From assembly GCF_039941015.1 (NCBI RefSeq), contig NZ_JBDVFI010000094.1: a stretch of 64,000 nt of DNA. The stretch is one strand, 5' to 3'. Shown in pieces: positions 43,964-52,572 of the stretch. This DNA is from Sedimentitalea sp039941015. Its GTDB lineage: Bacteria; Pseudomonadota; Alphaproteobacteria; Rhodobacterales; Rhodobacteraceae. Both the position numbers and the translations under genes were made by a program. Under the pieces are notes generated by a model that was given only the letters and a program-made list of their open reading frames with translations, was not told where the DNA came from and ran no database searches. Positions within the stretch are counted from its first letter, which is position 1; the number at the start of each line of letters is the position of its first letter.

Positions 43964-45919
43964 ATGTCCATCGTGCTTGACCGTCGCAGCTTTCTCGCTG
44001 GCACAGCAGGCTTTATCGCGCTGCATCCGTTCTCGGCAAATGCCACCCCCAATCAGGCGCACTTGCGGATCATGGAGACGACGGACCTGCATGTGCATGT
44101 GTTCCCCTACGACTACTACGCGGACAAGCCACGCGATACGGTTGGGTTGGCCCGCACAGCATCATTGATCCAAGGTATTCGCGACGAGGCGTCCAACTCC
44201 CTGCTCATCGACAATGGCGATTTTCTGCAAGGCAACCCAATGGGTGACTATATCGCCTATGAACGGGGGATGAAGGACGGCGACACCCATCCGGTGATTC
44301 AGGCAATGAACACGCTTGGGTTTGATGCCTCTACCCTAGGCAATCATGAATTCAACTATGGCCTCGATTTCCTGATGAAATCGCTGGCGGGAGCGAATTT
44401 TCCTGTCGTCAATGCCAACGTCGCGTTGGAGATGGGCGCCGATCCGACACAGGACAAAACCCTGATCCCGCCTTATGTCATTCTCGATCGTATGGTGACA
44501 GATGGATCAGGTGCAGAATATCCCATCAAGGTGGGCCTGATCGGGTTTGTCCCGCCGCAGGTCATGAACTGGGATCGCCGTCATCTGGAAGGCAAGGTGC
44601 AGGCGCGGGATATCATCGAAACCGCCAAGGCCTATATCCCGCAGATGAAGGAACAGGGCGCGGACATTATCGTCTTGCTGTCACACTCGGGAATTGGCGC
44701 AACCAATGCCTCGGACGGAATGGAAAATGCGTCGGTCCCGCTGGCCGGGCTTGACGGTGTCGATGCCATCCTCACGGGGCACAGCCATCTGGTTTTTCCC
44801 TCGCCGGACTATGCGGATTTCGCCGGGGCCGATGTTGATGCAGGCACGTTGATGGGCACGCCGGCCACGATGGGCGGCTTCTGGGGTAGCCACATGGGCC
44901 TGATCGATCTGCTGGTCGAAAAGGACGGCAATGAATGGCGCGTCGTTTCCGCCGAGACCGAGGCCCGTCCGATTTCTAAGCGCAACGAGGATCGCTCGGT
45001 CACGCCGCTCGTCGACAGCGATCCCGAGGTCTTGGCATCGGTGCAGACCGAGCATGACGAAACGTTGACCTATGTGCGCCGCGCCGTCGGCAAGACCGAT
45101 GCGCCCCTGCACAGCTATTTTGCACTGGTCGCCGATGATCCATCGGTACAGATCGTTTCCATCGCCCAGCTCTGGTACATTGACCAGATGTTGAAAGGCA
45201 CGCCGCACGAAGGTTTGCCGGTCCTGTCCGCCGCGGCCCCGTTCAAGGCCGGTGGTCGGGGTGGTCCGGACTATTTCACCGATGTGCCAAAGGGCGACAT
45301 TGCAATCAAGAATGTCTCGGACCTCTATCTCTATCCCAACACCGCCCGCGCAGTGCGCGTCACCGGGCAGCAGGTCAAGGATTGGCTGGAACGGTCAGCC
45401 GGCATGTTTAACCAGGTCACGCAAGGCGCGCAGGATGTGATACTGCTGAACCCCGCCTTCCCAAGCTACAATTTTGATGTGATCGATGGTGTGGAGTACC
45501 AGATCGACCTGTCGCAGCCGTCAAAGTATGATCCCAAAGGCGTGCTGATGGACGCGAGTGCGAACCGTATCGTGAACCTGACATTCAACGGTGCGCCGCT
45601 GGACATGAACGCAGAGTTCATCATCGCGACAAACAACTATCGCGCAGGCGGCGGCGGCAGCTTTCCCGGCGCGACGGCGGAAACCACAGTGTTTGAAGGC
45701 CCCGACACCAACCGCGATGTCATCGTGCGCTATATCGTCGAAAAGGGCACGATCAGCCCACGCGCTGACGGCAACTGGTCCTTTGCGCCACTCGAAGGCA
45801 CCACGGTCCTGTTTGATACTGGACCGGCGGCCAAGGCCTATCTCGACCAGGTGGACGCCAAGATCGAAGAGGCTGGCGACGGCCCTGACGGTTTCGCGCG
45901 CTTTCGCATCACGCTCTGA
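43964..45919 (+). CDS. cpdB: Tat-exported 2',3'-cyclic-nucleotide phosphodiesterase/3'-nucleotidase
   Basis: A 651-residue calcineurin-like phosphoesterase with a C-terminal 5'-nucleotidase domain. The start MSIVLDRRSFLAGTAGF gives a twin-arginine signal at residues 6-12. Metal-binding motifs are TTDLHVHVFPYDYY, LLIDNGDFLQGN, STLGNHEFNYG, VLLSHSGIG and AILTGHSHL, all as in CpdB. The C-terminal substrate-stacking part includes ATNNYRAGGGGSFPG. It releases nucleosides and phosphate from extracellular cyclic or 3'-nucleotides in the periplasm. The ribosome site is weak; a longer N terminus would bury the Tat signal. Confidence 0.93.
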   Translation: MSIVLDRRSFLAGTAGFIALHPFSANATPNQAHLRIMETTDLHVHVFPYDYYADKPRDTVGLARTASLIQGIRDEASNSLLIDNGDFLQGNPMGDYIAYERGMKDGDTHPVIQAMNTLGFDASTLGNHEFNYGLDFLMKSLAGANFPVVNANVALEMGADPTQDKTLIPPYVILDRMVTDGSGAEYPIKVGLIGFVPPQVMNWDRRHLEGKVQARDIIETAKAYIPQMKEQGADIIVLLSHSGIGATNASDGMENASVPLAGLDGVDAILTGHSHLVFPSPDYADFAGADVDAGTLMGTPATMGGFWGSHMGLIDLLVEKDGNEWRVVSAETEARPISKRNEDRSVTPLVDSDPEVLASVQTEHDETLTYVRRAVGKTDAPLHSYFALVADDPSVQIVSIAQLWYIDQMLKGTPHEGLPVLSAAAPFKAGGRGGPDYFTDVPKGDIAIKNVSDLYLYPNTARAVRVTGQQVKDWLERSAGMFNQVTQGAQDVILLNPAFPSYNFDVIDGVEYQIDLSQPSKYDPKGVLMDASANRIVNLTFNGAPLDMNAEFIIATNNYRAGGGGSFPGATAETTVFEGPDTNRDVIVRYIVEKGTISPRADGNWSFAPLEGTTVLFDTGPAAKAYLDQVDAKIEEAGDGPDGFARFRITL

Positions 45920-45982
45920 CGGACCGAGTACCGTCAGGAATTTGACCTGCCGCCTGCATTGCCGGTTATCCACTGGCAATGC
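45916..45982 (+). promoter_or_regulatory. Two consecutive hairpins after the nucleotidase gene
   Basis: CTGACGG (45916-45922) pairs with CCGTCAG (45931-45937), then GCATTGCC (45956-45963) pairs with GGCAATGC (45975-45982). Neither is followed by a clear T run, so termination by this route is uncertain. Confidence 0.4.
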
Positions 45983-46116
45983 GTGCGCTGAAACAATATG
46001 CAGGACCATCAATCATCTTGCCGTCTGACCCATTACTTTGCGCGCTGGCTGTACCCATTGCGCACTCCTTTGCGGTAGGGTCCGGCACGGCAAGACTGCA
46101 ATCCGGAGAATAAATC

Positions 46117-46512
46117 TTGGCAAAACTTGTACACACAATGATACGGGCGACCGACGAAGCCCGATCGCTGAAATTCTACACGCAGGCATTTGGATTACAG
46201 GTTGCCGACCGGCTCGATTTCGAGGGGTTCACTCTGGTCTATCTGTCAAACGACGAAAACACGATCGAACTTGAACTGACGATCAACAAGGGCCAGACCG
46301 AGCCTTACGACCTCGGCAACGGCTTTGGGCATATCGCCTTTGTTGTCGAAGATCTTGACGCCGAACATGCGCGGTTCGAAGCCGCTGGTTTCTCACCACG
46401 CAAGGTCGTGGATTTCAATCACGACGGCGAACCGCTTGCTCGTTTCTTCTTTGTTCAGGACCCGGACGGGTATGAGATCGAGGTCATGCAGCGACTGGGC
46501 CGCTATCAATAA
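46117..46512 (+). CDS. gloA: Glyoxalase I (lactoylglutathione lyase)
   Basis: A 131-residue vicinal-oxygen-chelate enzyme of GloA length. It isomerises the hemithioacetal of methylglyoxal and glutathione. Metal ligands are in VHTMIRATD (His), ENTIELELT (Glu), NGFGHIAFVV (His) and GYEIEVMQR (Glu). The start is a TTG at 46117 with GGAG 8 bases upstream; the next ATG (46138) would remove the first metal-binding strand. Detoxification of methylglyoxal suits a neighbourhood full of DHAP- and lactaldehyde-producing pathways. Confidence 0.92.
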   Translation: MAKLVHTMIRATDEARSLKFYTQAFGLQVADRLDFEGFTLVYLSNDENTIELELTINKGQTEPYDLGNGFGHIAFVVEDLDAEHARFEAAGFSPRKVVDFNHDGEPLARFFFVQDPDGYEIEVMQRLGRYQ

Positions 46513-46516
46513 CGCG

Positions 46517-47347
46517 CTAGCTGTTTACCGTCAGACGCGGATAAGCAGCGTGCACGTTGTCGGGCATGGTGCTCTGCCCCGCCTCTTCATGGCGGCGGAC
46601 CGCGATATCTTTCCAGGTCTGATAGTCCGAGGCGAGGTTGAGTACCGGCCAGTCACTGCCAAACAGCAGCCGGTTTTCGGGGAATACCTCAAACACGTGG
46701 TTGATGAACGGTTTGAGATCGGCTTCGCTCCAATCCTGCGCCGTCTCGGTCACCAGACCTGACAGTTTGCAGTACACCGCCCCATCTTTTGCGATGTCGG
46801 CCAGATCGCGCGACCAGTCATCAAAATGCTTGTTGCGGATTTCCGGCTTGGCACAATGATCAACGACCACGCGCAAATCGGGGTATTTCGCGAGGAACAC
46901 AAGCAAATGCTTTAGATGGCGCGGCATCACCAGCGCGTCAAAGGTCAGATTGTGTTCCACCATGGCCGCAATGCCCGGCCCAAGCGTGTCGCGCAGCATC
47001 CACCTGTCATCGGGAATATCCTGGATCATGGGGCGTAAGCCGACCAGCTTCGGATGCGCCGCCAGCCGAGCGATTGATTTTGGCGCAGTGTCAGCCTCAA
47101 GGTCGACCCATCCCACGACACCACGAATCCAATCATATTCATCGGCAAGTGACAGCAGAAATTCGGTTTCAGCCTCGGTATCGGCGGCCTGAACCGCGAT
47201 TGTTCCGGTAACGCCCACAGCGTCGAGCAGCGGCTTCAAATCCGGCGGCAGGAAATCACGATAAAGCGGCGCAAGTTCAGATGTGAGCCAGCCATAATCT
47301 CCACGGTCGAGTTTCCAGAAGTGCTGATGTGTATCGATAACCATCAT
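46517..47347 (-). CDS. Amidohydrolase-family sugar lactonase (L-fucono/rhamnono-lactonase type)
   Basis: A 276-residue TIM-barrel metal hydrolase. The HxH motif is IDTHQHFWKLDRGDYGWL (residues 4-21 approximately), with DHCAKPEIR and LFGSDWPVLNL (Asp) later; this combination is typical of the COG3618 lactonases that open L-fucono-, L-rhamnono- or galactaro-lactones. It lies 39 bases downstream of the IclR gene on the same strand and opposite to the sugar ABC operon, in a cluster with L-fuconate dehydratase, so L-fuconolactone is the likely substrate. Confidence 0.88.
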   Translation of the reverse strand: MMVIDTHQHFWKLDRGDYGWLTSELAPLYRDFLPPDLKPLLDAVGVTGTIAVQAADTEAETEFLLSLADEYDWIRGVVGWVDLEADTAPKSIARLAAHPKLVGLRPMIQDIPDDRWMLRDTLGPGIAAMVEHNLTFDALVMPRHLKHLLVFLAKYPDLRVVVDHCAKPEIRNKHFDDWSRDLADIAKDGAVYCKLSGLVTETAQDWSEADLKPFINHVFEVFPENRLLFGSDWPVLNLASDYQTWKDIAVRRHEEAGQSTMPDNVHAAYPRLTVNS

Positions 47348-47385
47348 CTGTGCCTTTGAATTGAAAGTCAGTTGCGGCGGGCGCG

Positions 47386-48177
47386 CTAGTTGTCGTCGTT
47401 CTCTGTTGAGCCGCCGTAAATTGCCGTTAGATCCCTTGCCAACTGACCGTGCATGGCAACCACTTCATCCAATGCAGGAACTTTCAGATCATCGACACGC
47501 TCCAGAAAGGGGCAACTCAGGACTGCTGCGGCGCGACCGTCGGGGCCAAAGATCGGAAAAGAGATGTTGGTGACGCCGATTGCCGTATCCGACGGCCTCC
47601 TCTCATGACCTAGCTCGCGAATGCGCTCGATGTGACCGAAGAAATCATCCCGGTCACAGGCAGGCTCGCCAATCGCCAGCCTGTGCTGTTCGATCAGCTC
47701 CTCGATTTCGTCATCATTGCGAAAGGCAGCCAGGACCCGCCCAGAGCCGGTGTTCCACAGCCCGACCACAGTGCCGGTTTTCAGGGCCAATCCCCAATTC
47801 CCCGGCGATTCCGCCGAGGCCACGATCACGATATCGCCGTTGCTCTCCATGCCCATATGGCAGGATTGCCAGGTCTTGCGGGTCAATGCCCGCATTTTGG
47901 GCAATCCGTTCTCGATCATCCGACCAATTGGCGGGTGTCGTTGAGAGATGGAAAACATCTTGAGGCTCAGCGAATAGCGATCACCCGACAACGACCGAAT
48001 GACATACCCACGACGAACGAGGGTCGAGAGCATGCGGTAGATCTCGGAGGGGGATCGGTCGAGTGATTTTGCGACTTCGCCCTGTGTCAGACCCTCGCCG
48101 TAACTGGCCAGAAGCTCGATGATATCGAGCCCCTTTTCGAGCGCCGGAGCGCGATATTTATCTGTGGTATCGTCCAT
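47386..48177 (-). CDS. IclR-family transcriptional regulator of the fucose-type cluster
   Basis: A 263-residue IclR protein. The winged helix is near residues 15-75 (GLTQGEVAKSLDRSPSEIYRML), and the effector domain shows LALKTGTVVGLWNTGSGRVLAAF and SDTAIGVTNISFPIF. It is divergent from the sugar ABC operon and probably represses both that operon and the lactonase gene through the palindrome at 48245-48267. Confidence 0.93.
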   Translation of the reverse strand: MDDTTDKYRAPALEKGLDIIELLASYGEGLTQGEVAKSLDRSPSEIYRMLSTLVRRGYVIRSLSGDRYSLSLKMFSISQRHPPIGRMIENGLPKMRALTRKTWQSCHMGMESNGDIVIVASAESPGNWGLALKTGTVVGLWNTGSGRVLAAFRNDDEIEELIEQHRLAIGEPACDRDDFFGHIERIRELGHERRPSDTAIGVTNISFPIFGPDGRAAAVLSCPFLERVDDLKVPALDEVVAMHGQLARDLTAIYGGSTENDDN

Positions 48178-48244
48178 CCCAAACCTGACTTACTTCGCCA
48201 AAGGCGATTCTCGGGTACAAGTTGAACCAAGTCAAGGTTGATTT

Positions 48245-48267
48245 GTAAATGAATAGATGATTTACAT
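48245..48267. promoter_or_regulatory. Palindrome between the IclR gene and the sugar ABC operon
   Basis: TGTAAAT (48245-48251) and ATTTACA (48261-48267) are perfect inverted arms separated by 9 bases, in the 136-base divergent spacer, 47-69 bases before the binding-protein start. Size and placement fit an IclR operator. Confidence 0.55.
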
Positions 48268-48313
48268 ACAAATACGATGGAGGAACTGCCCAGCACGACT
48301 TTAGGAGGAGAGA

Positions 48314-49636
48314 ATGAGGAAACGCAATTCTATCAGGGTCTTGATGGCGAGTGCCGCCATTCTGACCGTGGCCGACTCGGCCATCGCTTCGGATTGGGGC
48401 AGCTTTGATGGCGCCACGGTCGAGGCGAAGCTCATCGGCGGTCAGCAATACGAGGCGCTGTATGGCCGCATTGCGGACTGGGAGGCCGCAACCGGTGCAA
48501 CCGTCAACATCATCTCAAAGAAAAGCCACTTTGAGATCGACAAAGAAATCAAATCAGACATGGCAGCGGGCACCACCAACTGGTGCGTGGGGTCCAACCA
48601 TTCGTCATTCGCCCCCCAGTACGAAGGTCTGTATGTCGATCTGAATGGGCTTGTCCCCGAAGAAACGATTGCCGAATTCGTACCGGGGAACATCAAGGCA
48701 TCCACTGTCGACGGTGAGCTTTTGATGCTGCCGCGCGCGCAATTCGATGTTTCAGTCCTGTATTACCTCAAGTCGAATTACGAAGACGCCGACAAGGCTG
48801 CGGCATTCAAGGCCGAATACGGCTATGATCTGGCCGTCCCGGAAACCTGGGAGCAGGTCAAGGATCAGGCGATCTTTTTTGCCGACCCGCCGAACTTTTA
48901 CGGCACGCAATACGCCGGCAAGGACGAAGCGATCGTCGGTCGTTTCTACGAGATGGTCGTGGCCGAGGGTGGCAATTATCTGGATGAAGACAAAAAGCCG
49001 ATCTTCAATTCCGAGGCCGGTCAACGTGCCCTGCAATGGTTTGTAGACCTCTATGATGCCAAGGCCGTTCCGGCTGGCACAACCTCATACGTCTGGGACG
49101 ATCTCGGGCAGGGTTTTGCAAGCGGGACAGTCGCGCTGAACCTTGACTGGCCGGGTTGGGCCGGGTTCTTCAACGATCCTGAATCGTCAAAGGCCGCTGG
49201 AAACGTGGGTGTCGCAATCCAGCCGATGGGATCAGCCACCCGCACGGGCTGGTCGGGCCATCATGGGTTTTCGGTCACCAACGATTGTGAAAACAAAGAG
49301 GCCGCAGTGTCACTGGTCAAATTCCTGACCAGCGAAGAAAGCCAACTTGCCGAAAGTTCCGGTGGGTCCTTGCCAACCCGGTCAGCGGTTTGGGCGGCAA
49401 ATGTCGAGGCCGCACAGGCGGGTGATGATGCCTACCGCGCCGAAGCGCTTGCGGCGTTTGCGGCCGGTGCCGAATATGCCTTTGCCGTTCCGCCGATCCC
49501 GGAATGGGGCGAAACCACCAACATCGTGTTTCCGGAACTTCAAGCCGCGATTGTCGGTGACAAGACCGTCAAGGAAGCACTGGATGACGCCGCCGCCGAG
49601 GTGGACGAACTGATGCGCGAGTCCGGCTATTACTAG
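48314..49636 (+). CDS. Sugar ABC transporter binding protein (SBP family 1)
   Basis: A 440-residue secreted protein with a signal peptide ending near DSAIAS (about residue 26). It has the family-1 fold: TVEAKLIGGQQYEALYGRIADWE, LMLPRAQFDVSVLYY, VPETWEQVKDQAIFF and SGTVALNLDWPGWAGFF, then GHHGFSVTNDCENKEAAV. These proteins bind mono- or oligosaccharides. TTAGGAGGAGAG is a strong ribosome site. It is first in the nine-gene plus-strand operon running to 56.3 kb; the ligand is inferred to be L-fucose or a related sugar. Confidence 0.93.
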   Translation: MRKRNSIRVLMASAAILTVADSAIASDWGSFDGATVEAKLIGGQQYEALYGRIADWEAATGATVNIISKKSHFEIDKEIKSDMAAGTTNWCVGSNHSSFAPQYEGLYVDLNGLVPEETIAEFVPGNIKASTVDGELLMLPRAQFDVSVLYYLKSNYEDADKAAAFKAEYGYDLAVPETWEQVKDQAIFFADPPNFYGTQYAGKDEAIVGRFYEMVVAEGGNYLDEDKKPIFNSEAGQRALQWFVDLYDAKAVPAGTTSYVWDDLGQGFASGTVALNLDWPGWAGFFNDPESSKAAGNVGVAIQPMGSATRTGWSGHHGFSVTNDCENKEAAVSLVKFLTSEESQLAESSGGSLPTRSAVWAANVEAAQAGDDAYRAEALAAFAAGAEYAFAVPPIPEWGETTNIVFPELQAAIVGDKTVKEALDDAAAEVDELMRESGYY

Positions 49637-49651
49637 GCCACATATCGTGAC

Positions 49652-49674
49652 GGGGGCGGGCCTGCCCTGCCCCC
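49652..49674 (+). promoter_or_regulatory. Intercistronic stem-loop after the sugar-binding-protein gene
   Basis: GGGGGC (49652-49657) pairs with GCCCCC (49669-49674), and inside it GGGC (49658-49661) pairs with GCCC (49664-49667). It lies between the binding-protein and permease genes with no U tract, as expected for an mRNA-stabilising element. Confidence 0.6.
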
Positions 49675-49707
49675 ATACGCCGCCGCGAACTTGCCAATAG
49701 GTGCATC

Positions 49708-50601
49708 ATGATCCGCCGCCGCTTGCCCGAGTGGTTTGTCCTTCTGTTGCCTGCGATCATCGTAATCGCCGCAGTCGTGCTGATCCCTCTCATCTTTTCG
49801 CTGTATTCGAGCTTTACGCCGTACAAGCTGACGCGCCCCTCGACTTTGTGGAAGTGGGTTGGCACGTACAATTATGAAAAGATCCTGACGGACGCAAAAT
49901 TCTGGGCGGCCTTCGGGCGCACCGTGCTGTTCCTGACCATCGTCCTGAACGTGGAACTGCTCCTTGGTCTTGGTATCGCACTCTTGATGAACAAGGTGAC
50001 ATGGGGGCAGCGCACGTTGCGGACGATCCTGATGTTCCCGATGATGTTCTCGCCGATCCTCGTGGGGTTTCAGTTCAAGTTCATCTTTAACGACAACATC
50101 GGTCTGGTGAACAACGTGCTGCAATCGCTGGGGTTCAACGCCGCGTTGCCGTGGCTGGTTGACGGCAAGCTGGCCATGTTCTCGATCATGTTCGCCGAGA
50201 TCTGGATGAGCACCTCGGTCTTTGCAATCCTGATCCTTGCGGGCCTTTTTGCCATGCCGCGCGATCCGCTTGAGGCAGCCAAGGTCGATGGCTGCACCCC
50301 CTGGCAGACATTTCGACACATCACGCTGCCGTTTCTGATGCCATTTATCTATATCGCAATGACGATCCGCAGTCTTGATGTGGCGCGGGCCTATGACATC
50401 GTACAGATCATGACAGGCGGTGGCCCCGCACGTCGCACAGAACTCTTGTGGACGTTGATGAGCCGCACCGGCTATGTCGATGCCCGCATGGGGCTGGCCA
50501 ATGCGATGGGCTATGTCTCGATCATCCTGTCAATTCTCTTTACCATCTATTTCTTCCGCAAACTCAGCGCCGCGCGCGCCGAAATCGGCATGGCGGGGTA
50601 A
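49708..50601 (+). CDS. Sugar ABC transporter permease (MalF/UgpA type)
   Basis: A 297-residue permease with six helices. Typical stretches are LLLPAIIVIAAVVLIPLIFSLYSSF near the start and the EAA loop DPLEAAKVDGCTPWQTFRHITLPFL. The signature places it with the carbohydrate uptake CUT1 family. Its end, followed by a gap of 5 bases, precedes the second permease gene. Confidence 0.94.
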   Translation: MIRRRLPEWFVLLLPAIIVIAAVVLIPLIFSLYSSFTPYKLTRPSTLWKWVGTYNYEKILTDAKFWAAFGRTVLFLTIVLNVELLLGLGIALLMNKVTWGQRTLRTILMFPMMFSPILVGFQFKFIFNDNIGLVNNVLQSLGFNAALPWLVDGKLAMFSIMFAEIWMSTSVFAILILAGLFAMPRDPLEAAKVDGCTPWQTFRHITLPFLMPFIYIAMTIRSLDVARAYDIVQIMTGGGPARRTELLWTLMSRTGYVDARMGLANAMGYVSIILSILFTIYFFRKLSAARAEIGMAG

Positions 50602-50606
50602 GTCAC

Positions 50607-51470
50607 ATGGATAGCAATCTCGCCCATCGCAACCGCAAGCGCGCCCTGAAAATCCTTCATTTCATTGCGCTTTTCCTGACTATGACGATCATCTGCATTC
50701 CCGGCCTCTGGATCGTGTTGAACTCGTTTCGCCCAACGGTCGAGATCATGGCCAAACCGCCGGTCTGGAACCCCTCCTTCACACTGGACCACTATCGCGC
50801 CATGTTCGGCGGCGCCGGTGAAGGCGGTGTTCCGGTGTTCGCCTATTTCCGAAACTCGCTGATCGTTTCGGTCACATCGACCCTGATTGCCATTCTGATC
50901 GGCATGTCGGGCGGCTATGCCTTTGCGCGCTATCGGTTCAAGGGCAAGTCGGGTTATTTCGTCGGCTTGATGTTGTTTCGGGCGGTTCCCGGTGTTGCGC
51001 TCTCCCTGCCCTTGTTCATCGTTTTTGCCCGCGTCGGCATCATCGACACGCATTTCGGACTGATACTGGCCTATGTGGCGATGAACGTGCCGTTTACTAT
51101 CTGGCTTACCGACGGATTTTTCCGACAAATCCCAAAGGAATTGCACGAGGCGGCCGAGATCGACGGTTGCACCCGCTGGCAGGCCTTTTGGCGGGTCGAA
51201 TTTCCGGTGGCGCGGTCGGGTGTTGCCTCGGCTGCGATCTTTGCGTTCCTGACGTCATGGAATGAATTTGCACTGGCCTCGCAGCTCACCCGTTCGGTCG
51301 GCTCCAAGACGATGCCCGTGGGGCTGTTGGACTTTACCGCAGAGTTCACGATCAATTGGGGCGGCATGTGTGCGCTCGCGGTCCTGATGATCGTCCCCGC
51401 CCTGATCCTGACCTTCATCGTACAAAAACACCTGATTGCCGGTCTCACGTTCGGCGGCGTCAAAGGATAA
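50607..51470 (+). CDS. Sugar ABC transporter permease (MalG/UgpE type)
   Basis: A 287-residue permease with six helices and the EAA loop KELHEAAEIDGCTRWQAFWRVEFPV. A start at 50607 follows the preceding stop by 5 bases; an open frame extends far upstream inside the first permease gene but would make an implausible arginine-rich head. It ends KHLIAGLTFGGVKG, the usual MalG-type C terminus. Confidence 0.94.
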   Translation: MDSNLAHRNRKRALKILHFIALFLTMTIICIPGLWIVLNSFRPTVEIMAKPPVWNPSFTLDHYRAMFGGAGEGGVPVFAYFRNSLIVSVTSTLIAILIGMSGGYAFARYRFKGKSGYFVGLMLFRAVPGVALSLPLFIVFARVGIIDTHFGLILAYVAMNVPFTIWLTDGFFRQIPKELHEAAEIDGCTRWQAFWRVEFPVARSGVASAAIFAFLTSWNEFALASQLTRSVGSKTMPVGLLDFTAEFTINWGGMCALAVLMIVPALILTFIVQKHLIAGLTFGGVKG

Positions 51471-51474
51471 CGAT

Positions 51475-52569
51475 ATGACCGAAGTAAACCTTTCAAACGT
51501 CGTGAAAAATTACGGCAAGTTTCGCGCGGTGCACGGCATTGATCTGGATATCCAGGATGGTGAATTTGTCGTGTTGGTTGGCCCATCGGGCTGTGGGAAA
51601 TCAACGACGCTCAGAATGATCGCCGGTCTCGAAGGGATCTCTGATGGCGAGATCAGCATCGGTGGCCGTGTCGTCAACGACCTGCCCCCGCGCGAACGCA
51701 ACATCTCTATGGTGTTCCAGAACTACGCGCTTTATCCGCATATGACGGTGCGTGAAAACCTCGGGTTCTCCCTGAAGATCGCCAAGGCCGACGCATCAAA
51801 AATCGACACTGCCGTAACAGAAGCCGCCGAGATCCTCGGCCTGAATGAGCTGATGGACCGCAAACCCGCCGAGCTTTCGGGCGGGCAACGACAACGGGTC
51901 GCCATGGGCCGTGCCATCGTGCGCCATCCGGATGTGTTTCTCTTTGACGAGCCGCTTTCAAACCTGGATGCCAAGCTGCGCACGCAGATGAGAGTGGAGA
52001 TTAAGAAACTCCATCAACGTGTTGGCAACACTATTATTTACGTAACTCACGATCAGGTCGAAGCGATGACATTGGCCGACAGGATCGTGCTGATGCGTGA
52101 CGGGCATATCGTGCAGGTCGGCACCCCGCTTGAGCTCTTCAACGCGCCGGTCAGCACCTTTGTCGCGACCTTCATCGGCTCGCCTCCGATGAACCTAATC
52201 GATGGCACTGTTACGGATGCCGACACGATCAGCCTGTCCGGTGGGCTGGTTGTTCCGGTCCCTGTCGGCGCACGCGGTCTGGTCAACTTGGGTCAAAAAA
52301 TTCAGCTTGGCTTTCGGGCGGACAATCTGATGCCCGAAGGTCATTCGGTGCAGGAAGACGGCGAAAAGACCGCGCTGGATCTGACCGTAACGTTGACAGA
52401 ACCACTGGGCACTGAGACCTTGCTCTTTACCGATGTTGCGGGCACCGAGGTGCAGGCCAAGATGCTCAACCCGCGCCCTGTGCAGCCGGGCGAAACGCTG
52501 AAATTCCATCTGATGCTGGACAAATGCCATGTGTTTGATGCCGCCAGTTCAGACGCGATCCGGAGGTAG
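51475..52569 (+). CDS. Sugar ABC transporter ATPase (UgpC/MsmK type)
   Basis: A 364-residue ATPase of the CUT1 family. It has Walker A GPSGCGKST, Q-loop VFQNYALYPHMTV, signature ELSGGQRQRVAMGRAIV, Walker B VFLFDEPLSNLD and a C-terminal OB-like regulatory domain (GVRADNLMPEG-type, here LGFRADNLMPEG). ATPases of this group can serve several sugar transporters. The start lies 4 bases after the permease stop. Confidence 0.95.
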   Translation: MTEVNLSNVVKNYGKFRAVHGIDLDIQDGEFVVLVGPSGCGKSTTLRMIAGLEGISDGEISIGGRVVNDLPPRERNISMVFQNYALYPHMTVRENLGFSLKIAKADASKIDTAVTEAAEILGLNELMDRKPAELSGGQRQRVAMGRAIVRHPDVFLFDEPLSNLDAKLRTQMRVEIKKLHQRVGNTIIYVTHDQVEAMTLADRIVLMRDGHIVQVGTPLELFNAPVSTFVATFIGSPPMNLIDGTVTDADTISLSGGLVVPVPVGARGLVNLGQKIQLGFRADNLMPEGHSVQEDGEKTALDLTVTLTEPLGTETLLFTDVAGTEVQAKMLNPRPVQPGETLKFHLMLDKCHVFDAASSDAIRR

Positions 52570-52572
52570 AAT

